DNA of 64,000 nucleotides from Paludibaculum sp. (GTDB lineage: Bacteria > Acidobacteriota > Terriglobia > Bryobacterales > Bryobacteraceae): NCBI GenBank assembly GCA_029973955.1, contig JARKQJ010000115.1:1-64000 (forward strand), read 5' to 3'. Of this stretch, positions 9,568 to 18,152 are shown one piece after another; position 1 is the stretch's first letter, and each line of letters opens with the position of its first letter. The notes beneath the pieces are model-generated. The model was not told the DNA's origin and searched no databases. It worked only from the letters and a program-made list of their open reading frames with translations. The position numbers were made by a program, and so were the translations under genes.

Positions 9568-10548
9568 ATGGATCGCCGCAGTTTCCTCATCGCAGCCGCT
9601 GGCGGCTTGGCGCCGGCGCCTCAGGTCATCACCGTCCGCGGCCCTGTCGCCGCCTCGGCGCTCGGCTTCACCCTTGCCCACGAACACCTCTTCTCGAACT
9701 TCGGCGAACCGCCCCAGGAGCCCGGCCGCTACGAAGAACCGGCGCTTCTCGCCGCCGTCGTCCCTTATGCCAGGTCTGTCCGCGACCTCGGCTGCTCCAC
9801 CATCGTCGATGGCACCGCCGCCTTCTTCGGCCGCCAGCCCCGCCTGCTTCGCAGAATCTCCGAACTCACCGGCCTCAACATCCTTACCAACACCGGCTAC
9901 TACGGCGCCGCCAATGACCAGTACGTCCCCGCTCACGCCCTTCAGGAATCCGCCGATCAGATCTCCGCCCGCTGGCTGGCCGAGTTCCGCGACGGCATCG
10001 CCGGCACCGGCATCCGCCCCGGCTTCCTCAAGATCGGCGTCGACCCCGGACCGCTCTCCCCCACCGACCGTAAACTCATCTCCGCCGCCGCCCTCACCCA
10101 CCTCCAGTCCGGCCTGCCCATCGCCGTCCACACCGGCGAAAGCTCCGAATCCGCCCTCGAACAGCTCTCCGTGCTTAAGTCCCACGGCGTCGCGCCCAAG
10201 GCCTGGATCTGGATCCATGCCAACAAAGTGACCGGCCTCTCCTCCCTGAAGGCCGCCGCCGATGCCGGCGCGTGGATCAGCCTCGACGGCCTCGATCCCG
10301 ACACCATGCCCCGCCACCTCGAACTCGCCCGCCAGCTCAAAGAGTGGGGCCGCCTCCGGCAAGTCCTGCTATCACACGACGGAAATAGCTTCCGCGCCGG
10401 GGGCCGCCGCCCCATGCGCCCGTACTCGACTCTCTTCACCCACTTTCTCCCCCTCCTCCGTCAAGCCGGATTCTCCAAGGAGGAAATCCGCTGGCTGACG
10501 GTAGACAATCCAGCTTCCGCATACTCTATATCTGTTAGTATTTTCTAA
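9568..10548 (+). CDS. Phosphotriesterase-family metal hydrolase with Tat-like leader
   Basis: Member of the amidohydrolase superfamily, PTE branch (lactonases or phosphotriesterases). The complete ligand set is visible: H38 and H40 in AHEH, K155 in FLKIG (the bridging carbamylated Lys), H188 in AVHTGE, H217 in IHANK and D271 in SHDGN. The leader [13 protein letters not shown] looks Tat-like. Most related enzymes are lactonases, which would fit a sugar-lactone step beside the mannonate-dehydratase-like gene (inference). The last 10 residues (AYSISVSIF) come from AT-rich DNA unlike the rest of the gene. Confidence 0.82.
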   Translation: MDRRSFLIAAAGGLAPAPQVITVRGPVAASALGFTLAHEHLFSNFGEPPQEPGRYEEPALLAAVVPYARSVRDLGCSTIVDGTAAFFGRQPRLLRRISELTGLNILTNTGYYGAANDQYVPAHALQESADQISARWLAEFRDGIAGTGIRPGFLKIGVDPGPLSPTDRKLISAAALTHLQSGLPIAVHTGESSESALEQLSVLKSHGVAPKAWIWIHANKVTGLSSLKAAADAGAWISLDGLDPDTMPRHLELARQLKEWGRLRQVLLSHDGNSFRAGGRRPMRPYSTLFTHFLPLLRQAGFSKEEIRWLTVDNPASAYSISVSIF

Positions 10549-10552
10549 TACT
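10537..10552. repeat. AT-rich inverted repeat over the phosphotriesterase stop codon
   Basis: AGTATT-TTCT-AATACT is a perfect 6-bp inverted repeat spanning the TAA at 10546-10548, within an AT-rich patch that starts near 10510. It is too weak for a classical terminator. It may be a protein-binding site or a scar of past rearrangement. Confidence 0.35.
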
Positions 10553-10621
10553 TATGTGAAGTATTTCTTACCACCTGCAATCAGTGGTTCCCATCTTTGG
10601 ATATGTATTGCGCCTCATAAG

Positions 10622-10650
10622 TTGACAGAGGTAAATGAACTGGTTACCCT
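10622..10650 (+). promoter_or_regulatory. Putative sigma-70 promoter of the second Oar-like receptor
   Basis: TTGACA (10622-10627) is followed, after a 17-nt spacer, by TACCCT (10645-10650). A perfect hairpin (CAGTCT/AGACTG, 10679-10699) lies in the predicted leader immediately before the Shine-Dalgarno AAAGGG, so the RBS may be structurally controlled. Confidence 0.5.
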
Positions 10651-10709
10651 TGCATCCATTGCCTAATTTCAGGGGACTCAGTCTGTCACCCCAAGACTGA
10701 AAGGGAACA

Positions 10710-13700
10710 ATGATTATCAGCAAAGCATGGTTTTCGATGCTATTTGTATCGAGCCTCGCCTTCGCCCAGGTGGCGACTTCGAGGCTGGATGGAACAATTC
10801 AGGATGGCAGTGGAGCTGTGATTCCGGGGGCCAAGGTGGTGGCCGTCAACGAGAAGACGCAGGCCAAAGCGGAAGCGACTTCTAACTCGGAAGGCTCCTT
10901 CATCTTCCCGTCTCTTCAACCCGGTTTGTACACCGTAACCGCGGAGGCCAAGGGCTTCCGCAAGGCCGTCATCAATAGTTTGGAATTGAACGTCTCCGTC
11001 ACCGTGACGCAACGCTTCACCATGGAAGTGGGTCAGGTCACGGAAAGCGTCGTAGTGGAAGCGGAAGCTGCTCGCGTTCAGACCTCCGATTCGCAGGTCG
11101 GCCGCTCCGTTACCCTCCGCGACATCGACACTCTGCCCCAGCTCGGCCGTAGCCCGGTGATCCTCGCCGTGTTCCAGCCCGGTACGCAGATCGACCCCAG
11201 CGACACGACTTTCACCCGTGTCAACGGCATGCGCCAGGGCAGCAACAACACCACGCTCGACGGCATCAGCGCGAACGACTCCGTCACCGCCCGCCTCGGC
11301 CTCTCCATGACTGCCAACAACACCGACTCCGTCGGTGAATTCCGCGTCATCACCAACGGCGCCAAGGCCGAATACGGCCACAACGCCGGCGGCCAGGTGG
11401 AACTCATCACCCGCTCCGGCACCAACCAGTGGCACGGCAATCTCTTCGATTACCACCGCAACAAGGTGCTCAATGCCAATAACTTCTTCAATAACGCCTC
11501 TGGCGTCGCCCGTCCCAAGTACATCCAAAACCTCTTCGGCGGCTCCGTCGGCGGGGCGGCTATCAAGAATAAGACCTTCTTCTTCTTCAACTATCAGGGC
11601 AGCCGGATCGCCCAGGAAGTTGTACGCAACCGCACCGTCCTCTCCCCCGAAGCCAAGAAGGGCATCTTCCGGTGGCGTGCCCCCGGCAGCACTGCCATCA
11701 GCAGCTTCGACATCGCCGCTAACGATCCCCGCAAGATCGGCGTCGATAAGGAAGTCGCCAAGATCTTCAGCGTTCTGCCTGATCCGAACAACACCGACAC
11801 TGGCGACGGCCTCAATTACATGGGCTATCGCTTCAACAACCCCTCCGGCAGCTGGAACAACTCCTACACCGCCCGCGCCGACCACAACCTCAAGGAAGGC
11901 TTCCGCCTCTTCTTCCGCTATAGCTGGTACAAAACCTACGCGATCGACTCTCTGAACAGCCAGGACGCCACCTTCCCCGGTTTCCCCCAGGGCTGGCAGG
12001 GCGGCATCCGCTCCGGCTTCTCCATCGGCTCCGACTGGGTCATCTCCCCGTCGCTCGTCAACGAAGCCCGGGTCGGCACCATGTCCGCCAACTCCGACTT
12101 TGCCCGCCCGGCCCGCCAGCCGAATTGGATGTTCATCTCCAACCTCTACACCGACCCCTACTCCACCGCCTTCGCTCAGGGCCGCAACTCCCCCACCTGG
12201 GACATCATCGACAACCTCACCAAACTCTGGGGCAAGCACACCTTCAAGATGGGCGGCGCGCTCCGTTACATCAACCAGTGGGGCTACAACGATAACGGCA
12301 TCTACCCCAATGTTACCCTCGGCACTTCGCTCGGCGCCTCAGTCCCGACCAACATCGGCCCCACCGTCGCCAGCGGCACCATCTCTTCCGCCTTGCGGCA
12401 GACCTTTGAGTCCCTGTACAACGATGTGCTGGGCCGCATGAACCAGGTCACCCAGATCTACTACAGCGACCTCAAGGCCTGGCAGCCCGCCGGCACCACT
12501 CGCCTGCGCGACTTCCTCCTCCGCGAGCACGGCTTCTTCTTCCAGGACGACTGGAAGGTCAGCCGCCGCCTCAGTGTTAACCTCGGCCTCCGCTGGGAGT
12601 TCCACCAGGTGCCGAGCGAGCGCAATGGCTTCCAGGGCTCCCTGGATCAGGCCGCCAACCTCAACACCGTCAGCCAGATCAACAACCTGACCCTCACCAA
12701 GGACAACGCTTGGTATAACAAGGATCTCAACAACTTCGCCCCGCGCATTGGCTTCGCCTTCGACCCCAAGGGCGACGGCAGAACCGCCATCCGCGGCAGC
12801 TACGGCATGTTCTACGACCGTTTGATCGGTTCCACCGTCAGCCTCGCCGACGGCAACACGCCGGGCTTCGCCCAGACCGTCAACGTCTACCCGAACCAGG
12901 CCGTCGGCTCAGACGTGCGCCTCGCCGATGGCGTTCCCGCCACGACTCCCCCCCAAACTCCTCAGCTCACCCTCCCCGCGAACCGCTCCACCAGCGTCGT
13001 GGTCTTCAATCCCAACCTCCGCACCCCCTACGTGCACCAGTTCAGCTTGAACTTCCAGCGCGAAGTGGCCCGCAACACCGTGGTTGAAGTCGGCTACGTC
13101 GGCAGCCGGGGCGTCAAGCTCTTCATGAACTCTGACCTCAACCAGCAGCGCGTCTACGGTGACTTCCTGAACAACTTCAAGGAACTCCAGGCCTACCAGA
13201 CCAACTCCAGCGCGCCCATCTCTCCGGGCAATACGCTGGTTCGCATCTTCGGCACTCCCGCCGCCGCCATCTCGAGCCTGGGAGCGGCCAACTTCCAACA
13301 GAGCCTCGTCGGTACGGCCGCCACCAACCTCGACCGCACTTACTTCTCCCGCTACGCCGCCGCCGGCGTCTCCGACTTCTACCTCCGCAACTACCCCCAG
13401 TACATCCAGGTGATCCAGGGCGCCAACCACGGCCGCTCCTACTACAACTCGATGCAGCTCTCGGTCCGCCGCAACATGCGCGACCTGCAGCTGTTCGCCA
13501 ACTACACCTGGAGCAAGAGCATCGACAATGCCTCCGCCGAAGGCAACGGCTACACCGCCCCCTTCGACAACTACAACCTCGCTCTCAACCGCGCCCGCAG
13601 CGATTGGGACCGCCCCCACTCCTTCAACATGTCGGCCACCTACATCATCCCCTTCGGCAAGGGCAAGAAGTTCGGCTCCGACATGCCCCAGTGGCTCGAC

Positions 13701-14180
13701 TCCGCCATCGGCGGCTGGGAACTCGGCGGCCTCGTCGTCTGGCAGAGCGGCTCGGTCTTCACCATCACCAGCTCCCGCGCCACCACCTGGGGCGGCACCA
13801 CCTGGGCCAACTACACCGGCAGCCGTAACATCGGCGAAGTCGTTCGCAAGGGCGACGGCGTCTGGTACCTCACTGCCGACGACTACAGCCGCTTCTCCTT
13901 CCCGACCGCCGGCGAAGCCGGCACCACCGGCCGCAACACCTTCCGCGGTCCCCGCTACTTCAACACCGACATGTCCATCGTGAAGCGCTTCAGGATCTAC
14001 GAGGATCACAAGGTCACCTTCCGCGCGGAAGGCTACAACATGTGGAACAACCCGAACTTCGCCAACCCGAGCGTCAGTCTCACCTCGCCCGCCACTTTCG
14101 GGAAGATTAGCTCCATCGTGAGCAGCTCGAACAACCCCGGCTCTCGCGTCTTCCAGTTGGCCCTCCGCTACGACTTCTAA
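10710..14180 (+). CDS. Oar-like TonB-dependent receptor, second copy
   Basis: A 1156-residue outer-membrane receptor with the same plan as the one at 4838: signal peptide (1-19, MIISKAWFSMLFVSSLAFA), carboxypeptidase-regulatory Ig domain (about 22-105, DGTIQDGSGAVIPGA), plug (from about 125, GRSVTLRDIDTLPQLGRSPV) and a long barrel ending QLALRYDF. The two receptors share layout and many barrel motifs (KDLNNFAP, LRTPYV) but differ across the plug and loops, so they are diverged paralogues with probably different ligands. Start ATG 10710 with AAAGGG five nt upstream. A strong terminator follows. Confidence 0.9.
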   Translation: MIISKAWFSMLFVSSLAFAQVATSRLDGTIQDGSGAVIPGAKVVAVNEKTQAKAEATSNSEGSFIFPSLQPGLYTVTAEAKGFRKAVINSLELNVSVTVTQRFTMEVGQVTESVVVEAEAARVQTSDSQVGRSVTLRDIDTLPQLGRSPVILAVFQPGTQIDPSDTTFTRVNGMRQGSNNTTLDGISANDSVTARLGLSMTANNTDSVGEFRVITNGAKAEYGHNAGGQVELITRSGTNQWHGNLFDYHRNKVLNANNFFNNASGVARPKYIQNLFGGSVGGAAIKNKTFFFFNYQGSRIAQEVVRNRTVLSPEAKKGIFRWRAPGSTAISSFDIAANDPRKIGVDKEVAKIFSVLPDPNNTDTGDGLNYMGYRFNNPSGSWNNSYTARADHNLKEGFRLFFRYSWYKTYAIDSLNSQDATFPGFPQGWQGGIRSGFSIGSDWVISPSLVNEARVGTMSANSDFARPARQPNWMFISNLYTDPYSTAFAQGRNSPTWDIIDNLTKLWGKHTFKMGGALRYINQWGYNDNGIYPNVTLGTSLGASVPTNIGPTVASGTISSALRQTFESLYNDVLGRMNQVTQIYYSDLKAWQPAGTTRLRDFLLREHGFFFQDDWKVSRRLSVNLGLRWEFHQVPSERNGFQGSLDQAANLNTVSQINNLTLTKDNAWYNKDLNNFAPRIGFAFDPKGDGRTAIRGSYGMFYDRLIGSTVSLADGNTPGFAQTVNVYPNQAVGSDVRLADGVPATTPPQTPQLTLPANRSTSVVVFNPNLRTPYVHQFSLNFQREVARNTVVEVGYVGSRGVKLFMNSDLNQQRVYGDFLNNFKELQAYQTNSSAPISPGNTLVRIFGTPAAAISSLGAANFQQSLVGTAATNLDRTYFSRYAAAGVSDFYLRNYPQYIQVIQGANHGRSYYNSMQLSVRRNMRDLQLFANYTWSKSIDNASAEGNGYTAPFDNYNLALNRARSDWDRPHSFNMSATYIIPFGKGKKFGSDMPQWLDSAIGGWELGGLVVWQSGSVFTITSSRATTWGGTTWANYTGSRNIGEVVRKGDGVWYLTADDYSRFSFPTAGEAGTTGRNTFRGPRYFNTDMSIVKRFRIYEDHKVTFRAEGYNMWNNPNFANPSVSLTSPATFGKISSIVSSSNNPGSRVFQLALRYDF

Positions 14181-14199
14181 CTGACACTGAACCCCACTC

Positions 14200-14240
14200 G
14201 GGGCAGGAGTTCCCACCGGAACTCCTGCCCCTCTTCTTTT
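14200..14240 (+). terminator. Strong rho-independent terminator after the second Oar-like receptor
   Basis: A perfect 14-bp stem, GGGGCAGGAGTTCC (14200-14213) with its complement at 14218-14231 and the 4-nt loop CACC, is followed by TCTTCTTTT. This is the clearest intrinsic terminator in the window and closes the receptor transcript. Confidence 0.92.
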
Positions 14241-14292
14241 GCCCGCTAATCCCCAATCCAATCTCCGCCGATATCTTCCCCAGAGGCTCGCT

Positions 14293-14544
14293 ATGCCCAA
14301 CACTCGCGCTCAAGCGCACGACAACCGCATCGTTCTCCAGTTCGATTCGCTCGAAGACGCACTCCGCCTCTTCAGCCCCTGGCGCGGAGCCGCACCCCGC
14401 TTCCAGGCCGCCGCTCAAATCAATCAGGCGCTGGAAACGGTCGGCCTCGCCGTCGTCGTCCAAGTGAAAGGCCGGGCCGTCGCCGAACTCGGCCAGGGAG
14501 AACCGCGCGGCGCGCTCCTCACCCTCCTTCAGCCCGCCGTCTGA
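14293..14544 (+). CDS. Small hypothetical protein
   Basis: An 83-residue protein from ATG 14293, chosen because AGAGG lies 6 nt upstream; the TTG at 14239 sits inside the terminator T tract and is unlikely. Regular beta/alpha pattern (RIVLQFDSLEDALRLF, VGLAVVVQVKGRAVAELG) suggests a small compact domain. No family recognised. It is convergent with the M28 peptidase gene, 15 bp away. Confidence 0.5.
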   Translation: MPNTRAQAHDNRIVLQFDSLEDALRLFSPWRGAAPRFQAAAQINQALETVGLAVVVQVKGRAVAELGQGEPRGALLTLLQPAV

Positions 14545-14559
14545 TCGCCACTTTGCCCG

Positions 14560-16134
14560 CTACTTGGAATTGATCCGCGCCGGCAGCTTCTCCAGGTTCG
14601 CGATCTCCGTCCCCAGCGCGAAGCCAAACCGCGCAAACTGCTCCATGCCGCTGAAGTCCCAGTCGTCGGCATACTCATCCGACGGCTGATGATAGCTCGC
14701 CCCATGCTTCTTCCCCACTTCGGCCGCAAATCCCGCCGGCTTGCCCACATAATCGGACCCGCCATTGACCGAAAACGCCGGCACCCCAAAGCGCGCAAAC
14801 GAATAGTGGTCGCTGCGGAAGTACCCGCCCGTCTCCGGATGGGTGTCCACCTTGATCGTCAACTGGTGGCGCTTGGTCACGCCCTCCACCAGCGCGAAGA
14901 ACGACGTGCGGTCCGCGCCGGTCATGATCACGTCCTTCACTCTGCCGTGCGGCCCGAACGAATCAAAGTTCAGGTTTGCGGCGATCTTCTCGATCGGCAG
15001 CGGCGGATGCTCCGCGAAATAGCGCGAGCCCAGCAACCCGCTCTCTTCCGCCGTCACCGCCACGAAGTACGCGCTGCGCAACGGCTTAGGCTCCATCGAC
15101 GCCCACGCCCGCGCCATCTCGATGATCATCGCGGTGCCGGTCGCATTGTCCAATGCTCCGTTATAGATGCGGTCGCCGTTCACCGGCTCGCCGATACCCA
15201 AATGGTCCCAATGGGCGGTGATCACCACCGCCTCCTGCGCCAGCTTCGGGTCGCTACCGGGCACCAGCCCGACCACGTTGTGCGTCTCTATGTCTTTGAC
15301 GGCAAAGCGGAAATCGCCCTTGAACTTCACTCCGGCCAGAGTCGAAGCCCGGAAGCCTTTCGTGTCCGCCGCCTTCAGCAGCGCCTCCACGGTTTTGCCG
15401 GCCGTGGCCAGAATGCGGCCGCCGGCTTCGGTGGTCACCCAACCCGCAAATGCAAGAGCCGGCTCGCCTTTCGCGCGGCGGATCTGCGGCTGCGGCCGCC
15501 CGTTAGCGCGCAGCACCTGCCAGCCGTAGCTGGCCGTCGAGGTGGTGTGGATCAGGATGGCCGCCTTCGCGCCCTGGCGGGCGGCCTCTTCGTACTTGTA
15601 AGTCCAACGGCCATAATAAGTAAGCGCCTTTCCGGCAAAGAAGGCCGGGTCTTCCGAAGGCGGCTCGTTGGTGAACATCACCACCACTTTGCCCTTCACA
15701 TCAGCGCCCGCATAGTCGTTCCAGCCATACTCCGGCGCGACAATGCCATGCCCCACAAACACCGCTTCGGCGTCGAAGTTTTCCTGTGAAACCTGACTGT
15801 ACGAGGTGCCGACGAACTCGTCCAACCACTTGAGAGCAATGGTGTTACCCCCACCCACGGCGGAGAGCTGCGAGCCTGGAAGCACTTCCACGGAGCGCAG
15901 CGGCACGGGCTGCAGATAGGTCCCGTTCTGCGCGCCGGGCTTCAGGCCGGCGGCCTCGAACTGGGCGGCGATGTAGCTGGCCGCCAACTGCCCGCCGCGG
16001 GCGCCGACGCCTCGCCCCTCCAGCAGGTCGCTGGACAGGAACTTCACATGGGGCCGGATCTTCGCCCCTTCGATCTGGTTCATCTGCGCGTGCAGAAAAC
16101 CCATCGAAACGATCAAAAACGATGCAAATCTCAT
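14560..16134 (-). CDS. Secreted M28-family metallopeptidase with PA domain
   Basis: Co-catalytic zinc aminopeptidase of 524 residues. A signal peptide (about 1-16) precedes an M28 fold interrupted by a protease-associated insert at about 115-275. Metal-site motifs: AHWDHLG (H308, D310), GALDNATG (D329), TAEESGLLG (E363/E364) and SDHYSFARFGVPAF near residue 460. It releases N-terminal residues from peptides in the periplasm or outside the cell. The thioesterase gene starts the same strand unit, its stop 6 bp upstream, so the two are probably co-transcribed. Confidence 0.9.
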   Translation of the reverse strand: MRFASFLIVSMGFLHAQMNQIEGAKIRPHVKFLSSDLLEGRGVGARGGQLAASYIAAQFEAAGLKPGAQNGTYLQPVPLRSVEVLPGSQLSAVGGGNTIALKWLDEFVGTSYSQVSQENFDAEAVFVGHGIVAPEYGWNDYAGADVKGKVVVMFTNEPPSEDPAFFAGKALTYYGRWTYKYEEAARQGAKAAILIHTTSTASYGWQVLRANGRPQPQIRRAKGEPALAFAGWVTTEAGGRILATAGKTVEALLKAADTKGFRASTLAGVKFKGDFRFAVKDIETHNVVGLVPGSDPKLAQEAVVITAHWDHLGIGEPVNGDRIYNGALDNATGTAMIIEMARAWASMEPKPLRSAYFVAVTAEESGLLGSRYFAEHPPLPIEKIAANLNFDSFGPHGRVKDVIMTGADRTSFFALVEGVTKRHQLTIKVDTHPETGGYFRSDHYSFARFGVPAFSVNGGSDYVGKPAGFAAEVGKKHGASYHQPSDEYADDWDFSGMEQFARFGFALGTEIANLEKLPARINSK

Positions 16135-16140
16135 CGAAAA

Positions 16141-16542
16141 CTACCTCTTTTCGGCGCGTTTCGCCGCAAGTTTCGCCACCAGCCGCGGCACGCTCACCAC
16201 GAACCGTTCGTGCGTGCCTTCTCCGATCAGTTCCAGTTCGTCGCGGGCTTCCACCCGGAAACTCACCCGCCGGCCGTCCACCGCGAGGACGGTGGCCTTG
16301 AACTCGACGCTGAGTCCCACCGGCGTGGCGGCCAGGTGGTTCACGTTCACAATGGTGCCCACACTATCTTCGCCCTCATCAAGGAACGGCTGGATGGCAT
16401 TGCGTGCAGACCACTCCATGTAGGCGATCATGTGCGGCGTGGAAAGGACGCGCGCTTCCTCGCTGCCCATGAAGTCGATGGCCACTTCCGGCGTGACAAG
16501 TAAACTGTGCCGGCCCTCGGCGCCAACCGGTATCGGATTCAT
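16141..16542 (-). CDS. FlK-like hot-dog thioesterase
   Basis: A 133-residue hot-dog fold protein resembling fluoroacetyl-CoA thioesterase FlK. The candidate triad T35 (VLSTPHM), E43 (AYMEW) and H69 (VNHLAATPVG) has the spacing of FlK Thr42/Glu50/His76 (8 and 26 residues). The GEGTHERFVV block near 107-116 also matches. Acyl-CoA hydrolysis in the cytosol is expected; the physiological substrate is unknown and fluoroacetate resistance should not be assumed. Its start overlaps the open frame of the divergent gene, which argues for the later start chosen there. Confidence 0.78.
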   Translation of the reverse strand: MNPIPVGAEGRHSLLVTPEVAIDFMGSEEARVLSTPHMIAYMEWSARNAIQPFLDEGEDSVGTIVNVNHLAATPVGLSVEFKATVLAVDGRRVSFRVEARDELELIGEGTHERFVVSVPRLVAKLAAKRAEKR

Positions 16543-16647
16543 GTCAATATGGTAACGTGCGGCTGGGAACGCCAGGCGCTCTCCGTTGGAACCCTACACG
16601 GTACATTTGCATCTATTCAGCTAGATAGCGACCCGAGGATCTATAGC

Positions 16648-17406
16648 TTGTACCTATTGAGTACATTCCTGGTTTTAAGCATGCTGGACACGGCGCGCAC
16701 GACGGCGCCCGCGGCGTTGAACTTTGCCCCTGCCTACTTTGCCGCCGAACAGAACCGCGACAAGGAAAAGGATAAGGAACGCGAGAAGGAGAGCGAGCAG
16801 GCGCTGGTCCGTTACTTCCAGGTCAGCAAGAAGGGCATCCGCCGCAGCGTGAGCATGGTGGCGCACTTCGCCGGCAGCGTGCCGAAGATGAAGATGGCCG
16901 CCGTGGCCGACGCCCTCCGCAAGGTGGACAAGGAAGGCGTGGTGGAGTACGAGGTGAATGGCCGGCAAGGCGACAATTCGGTGTGGAAGGAACTCATCCT
17001 GCGGTATATGAACGGCGAGATGGAGACCTCCACCAAGAACCGTTCCAATGTCGCCATCACGCCGGACAACTACAAGTTCAAGTACAAGGGCACGCGCGAG
17101 CGCGATGGGCGCATGGCCTATGTCTACGAGTTGAACCCCAGGTCCAAGCGCGAAGGCCTGTTCAAGGGCGAAGTCTGGCTGGATACGGAGACCTCGCTGC
17201 CGCTGGTGGAGTCCGGGCGGTTTGTGAAGAGCCCGTCGGTCTTCCTGAAGAAGATTCAGTTCACGCGCGAGTATGCCATCCAGGATGGTGTTCCGGTGCC
17301 GAAGGCGATGCAGACTTCCATCGAAACGCGATTCTGGGGTCCGGCCGAACTGGACATCCAGTACTCGCAGTTCCGCTGGGAAGAAGCGCTGCCCGCTCTC
17401 GAGTAG
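16648..17406 (+). CDS. Hypothetical exported protein, TTG start proposed
   Basis: The frame is open from 16507, but the upstream part would overlap the divergent thioesterase gene. TTG 16648 is preceded by GAGG (16635-16638) at 9 nt, the best RBS available; ATG 16681 is the main alternative. The N-terminus would be a short hydrophobic segment (YLLSTFLVLSML) and then a Lys/Glu-rich linker at about 30-45. The remaining 200 residues are beta-rich (NYKFKYKGTRERDGRMAYVY, GEVWLDTETSLPLVESG), recalling LolA/LolB-like or DUF outer-membrane lipoprotein-sorting folds. Function unknown; periplasmic location inferred. Confidence 0.65.
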   Translation: MYLLSTFLVLSMLDTARTTAPAALNFAPAYFAAEQNRDKEKDKEREKESEQALVRYFQVSKKGIRRSVSMVAHFAGSVPKMKMAAVADALRKVDKEGVVEYEVNGRQGDNSVWKELILRYMNGEMETSTKNRSNVAITPDNYKFKYKGTRERDGRMAYVYELNPRSKREGLFKGEVWLDTETSLPLVESGRFVKSPSVFLKKIQFTREYAIQDGVPVPKAMQTSIETRFWGPAELDIQYSQFRWEEALPALE

Positions 17407-17423
17407 CCGTCACCCCAACGGAT

Positions 17424-18140
17424 TCACCCTAAAACCCGGGCCCGGTCCGTGGCCGTCATTTTCTCCGCCGCATAGCGCAAGGTGAATCGTGTGGCCTCAT
17501 GGCCGCGCTTTTCGAGAAACTCGACGACTTCACGCGGCCGCGCCGGATAGGCCTCCTTCAGCAGCCAGCCCACACCCTTCTCCACCATGTCGTCGCGATC
17601 TTTCAGAAGACTCGCGGCCATCGCCAGCACGTCTTTCAGATGCCGGCCATGCTTGGCCTCCTGCAACAGGCTGACGGCGGCGGAGCGGCGCTTCCAGCGG
17701 TTGTTCGATTTCGCCCAGGGCGGGAGGCGGTGGCGGAGTTCGGGCACATTGCCGATGCAGGCGGCGAGCAACCAGGACGAGAGGCCATCGGTGTGGGCCC
17801 AGTTGGTGACATAGCGGTCGAGCCAGCCTTCGAAGAGATCGAATTCGCGCACGCCGCAGCTCTTGGCGAAGCGCCGGTAGACGTGGCAGACGAGGACGCC
17901 GGGCTCGAGCTTCCGCTGCTTCCAGAGCGCTTCCATGAGTTGGTCGCGATCGGCGGCCTCCCACTTCTTCACTTCCCGATAGACCAGCGGCACGAGGGCA
18001 TTCAGGTGGACGGTGCGCACGCCGCAGGTGGAGGCGGTGCCCAGGAAGAAGCGCTGCTGGCCGGCGGCGAAGACGGGGTCGGCGTGTGCGCTGAGGAAAT
18101 CGTCGATCTGCGCCAGCAGGGTGGAGACGCGTTGGTTCAT
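17424..18140 (-). CDS. AlkD-like DNA alkylation repair protein
   Basis: A 238-residue HEAT-like repeat protein of the AlkC/AlkD glycosylase superfamily. Signature segments are VREFDLFEGWLDRYVTNWAHTD, WKRRSAAVSLL and KDRDDMVEKGVGWLLKEA, typical of AlkD, which removes N3/N7-alkylated purines. Start at 18140 (MNQRVS): GAGG directly abuts the ATG at 18146 but lies 6 nt before the ATG at 18140. It is the second repair gene in the window after the uracil glycosylase. Confidence 0.85.
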   Translation of the reverse strand: MNQRVSTLLAQIDDFLSAHADPVFAAGQQRFFLGTASTCGVRTVHLNALVPLVYREVKKWEAADRDQLMEALWKQRKLEPGVLVCHVYRRFAKSCGVREFDLFEGWLDRYVTNWAHTDGLSSWLLAACIGNVPELRHRLPPWAKSNNRWKRRSAAVSLLQEAKHGRHLKDVLAMAASLLKDRDDMVEKGVGWLLKEAYPARPREVVEFLEKRGHEATRFTLRYAAEKMTATDRARVLG

Positions 18141-18152
18141 GATCATCCTCGC

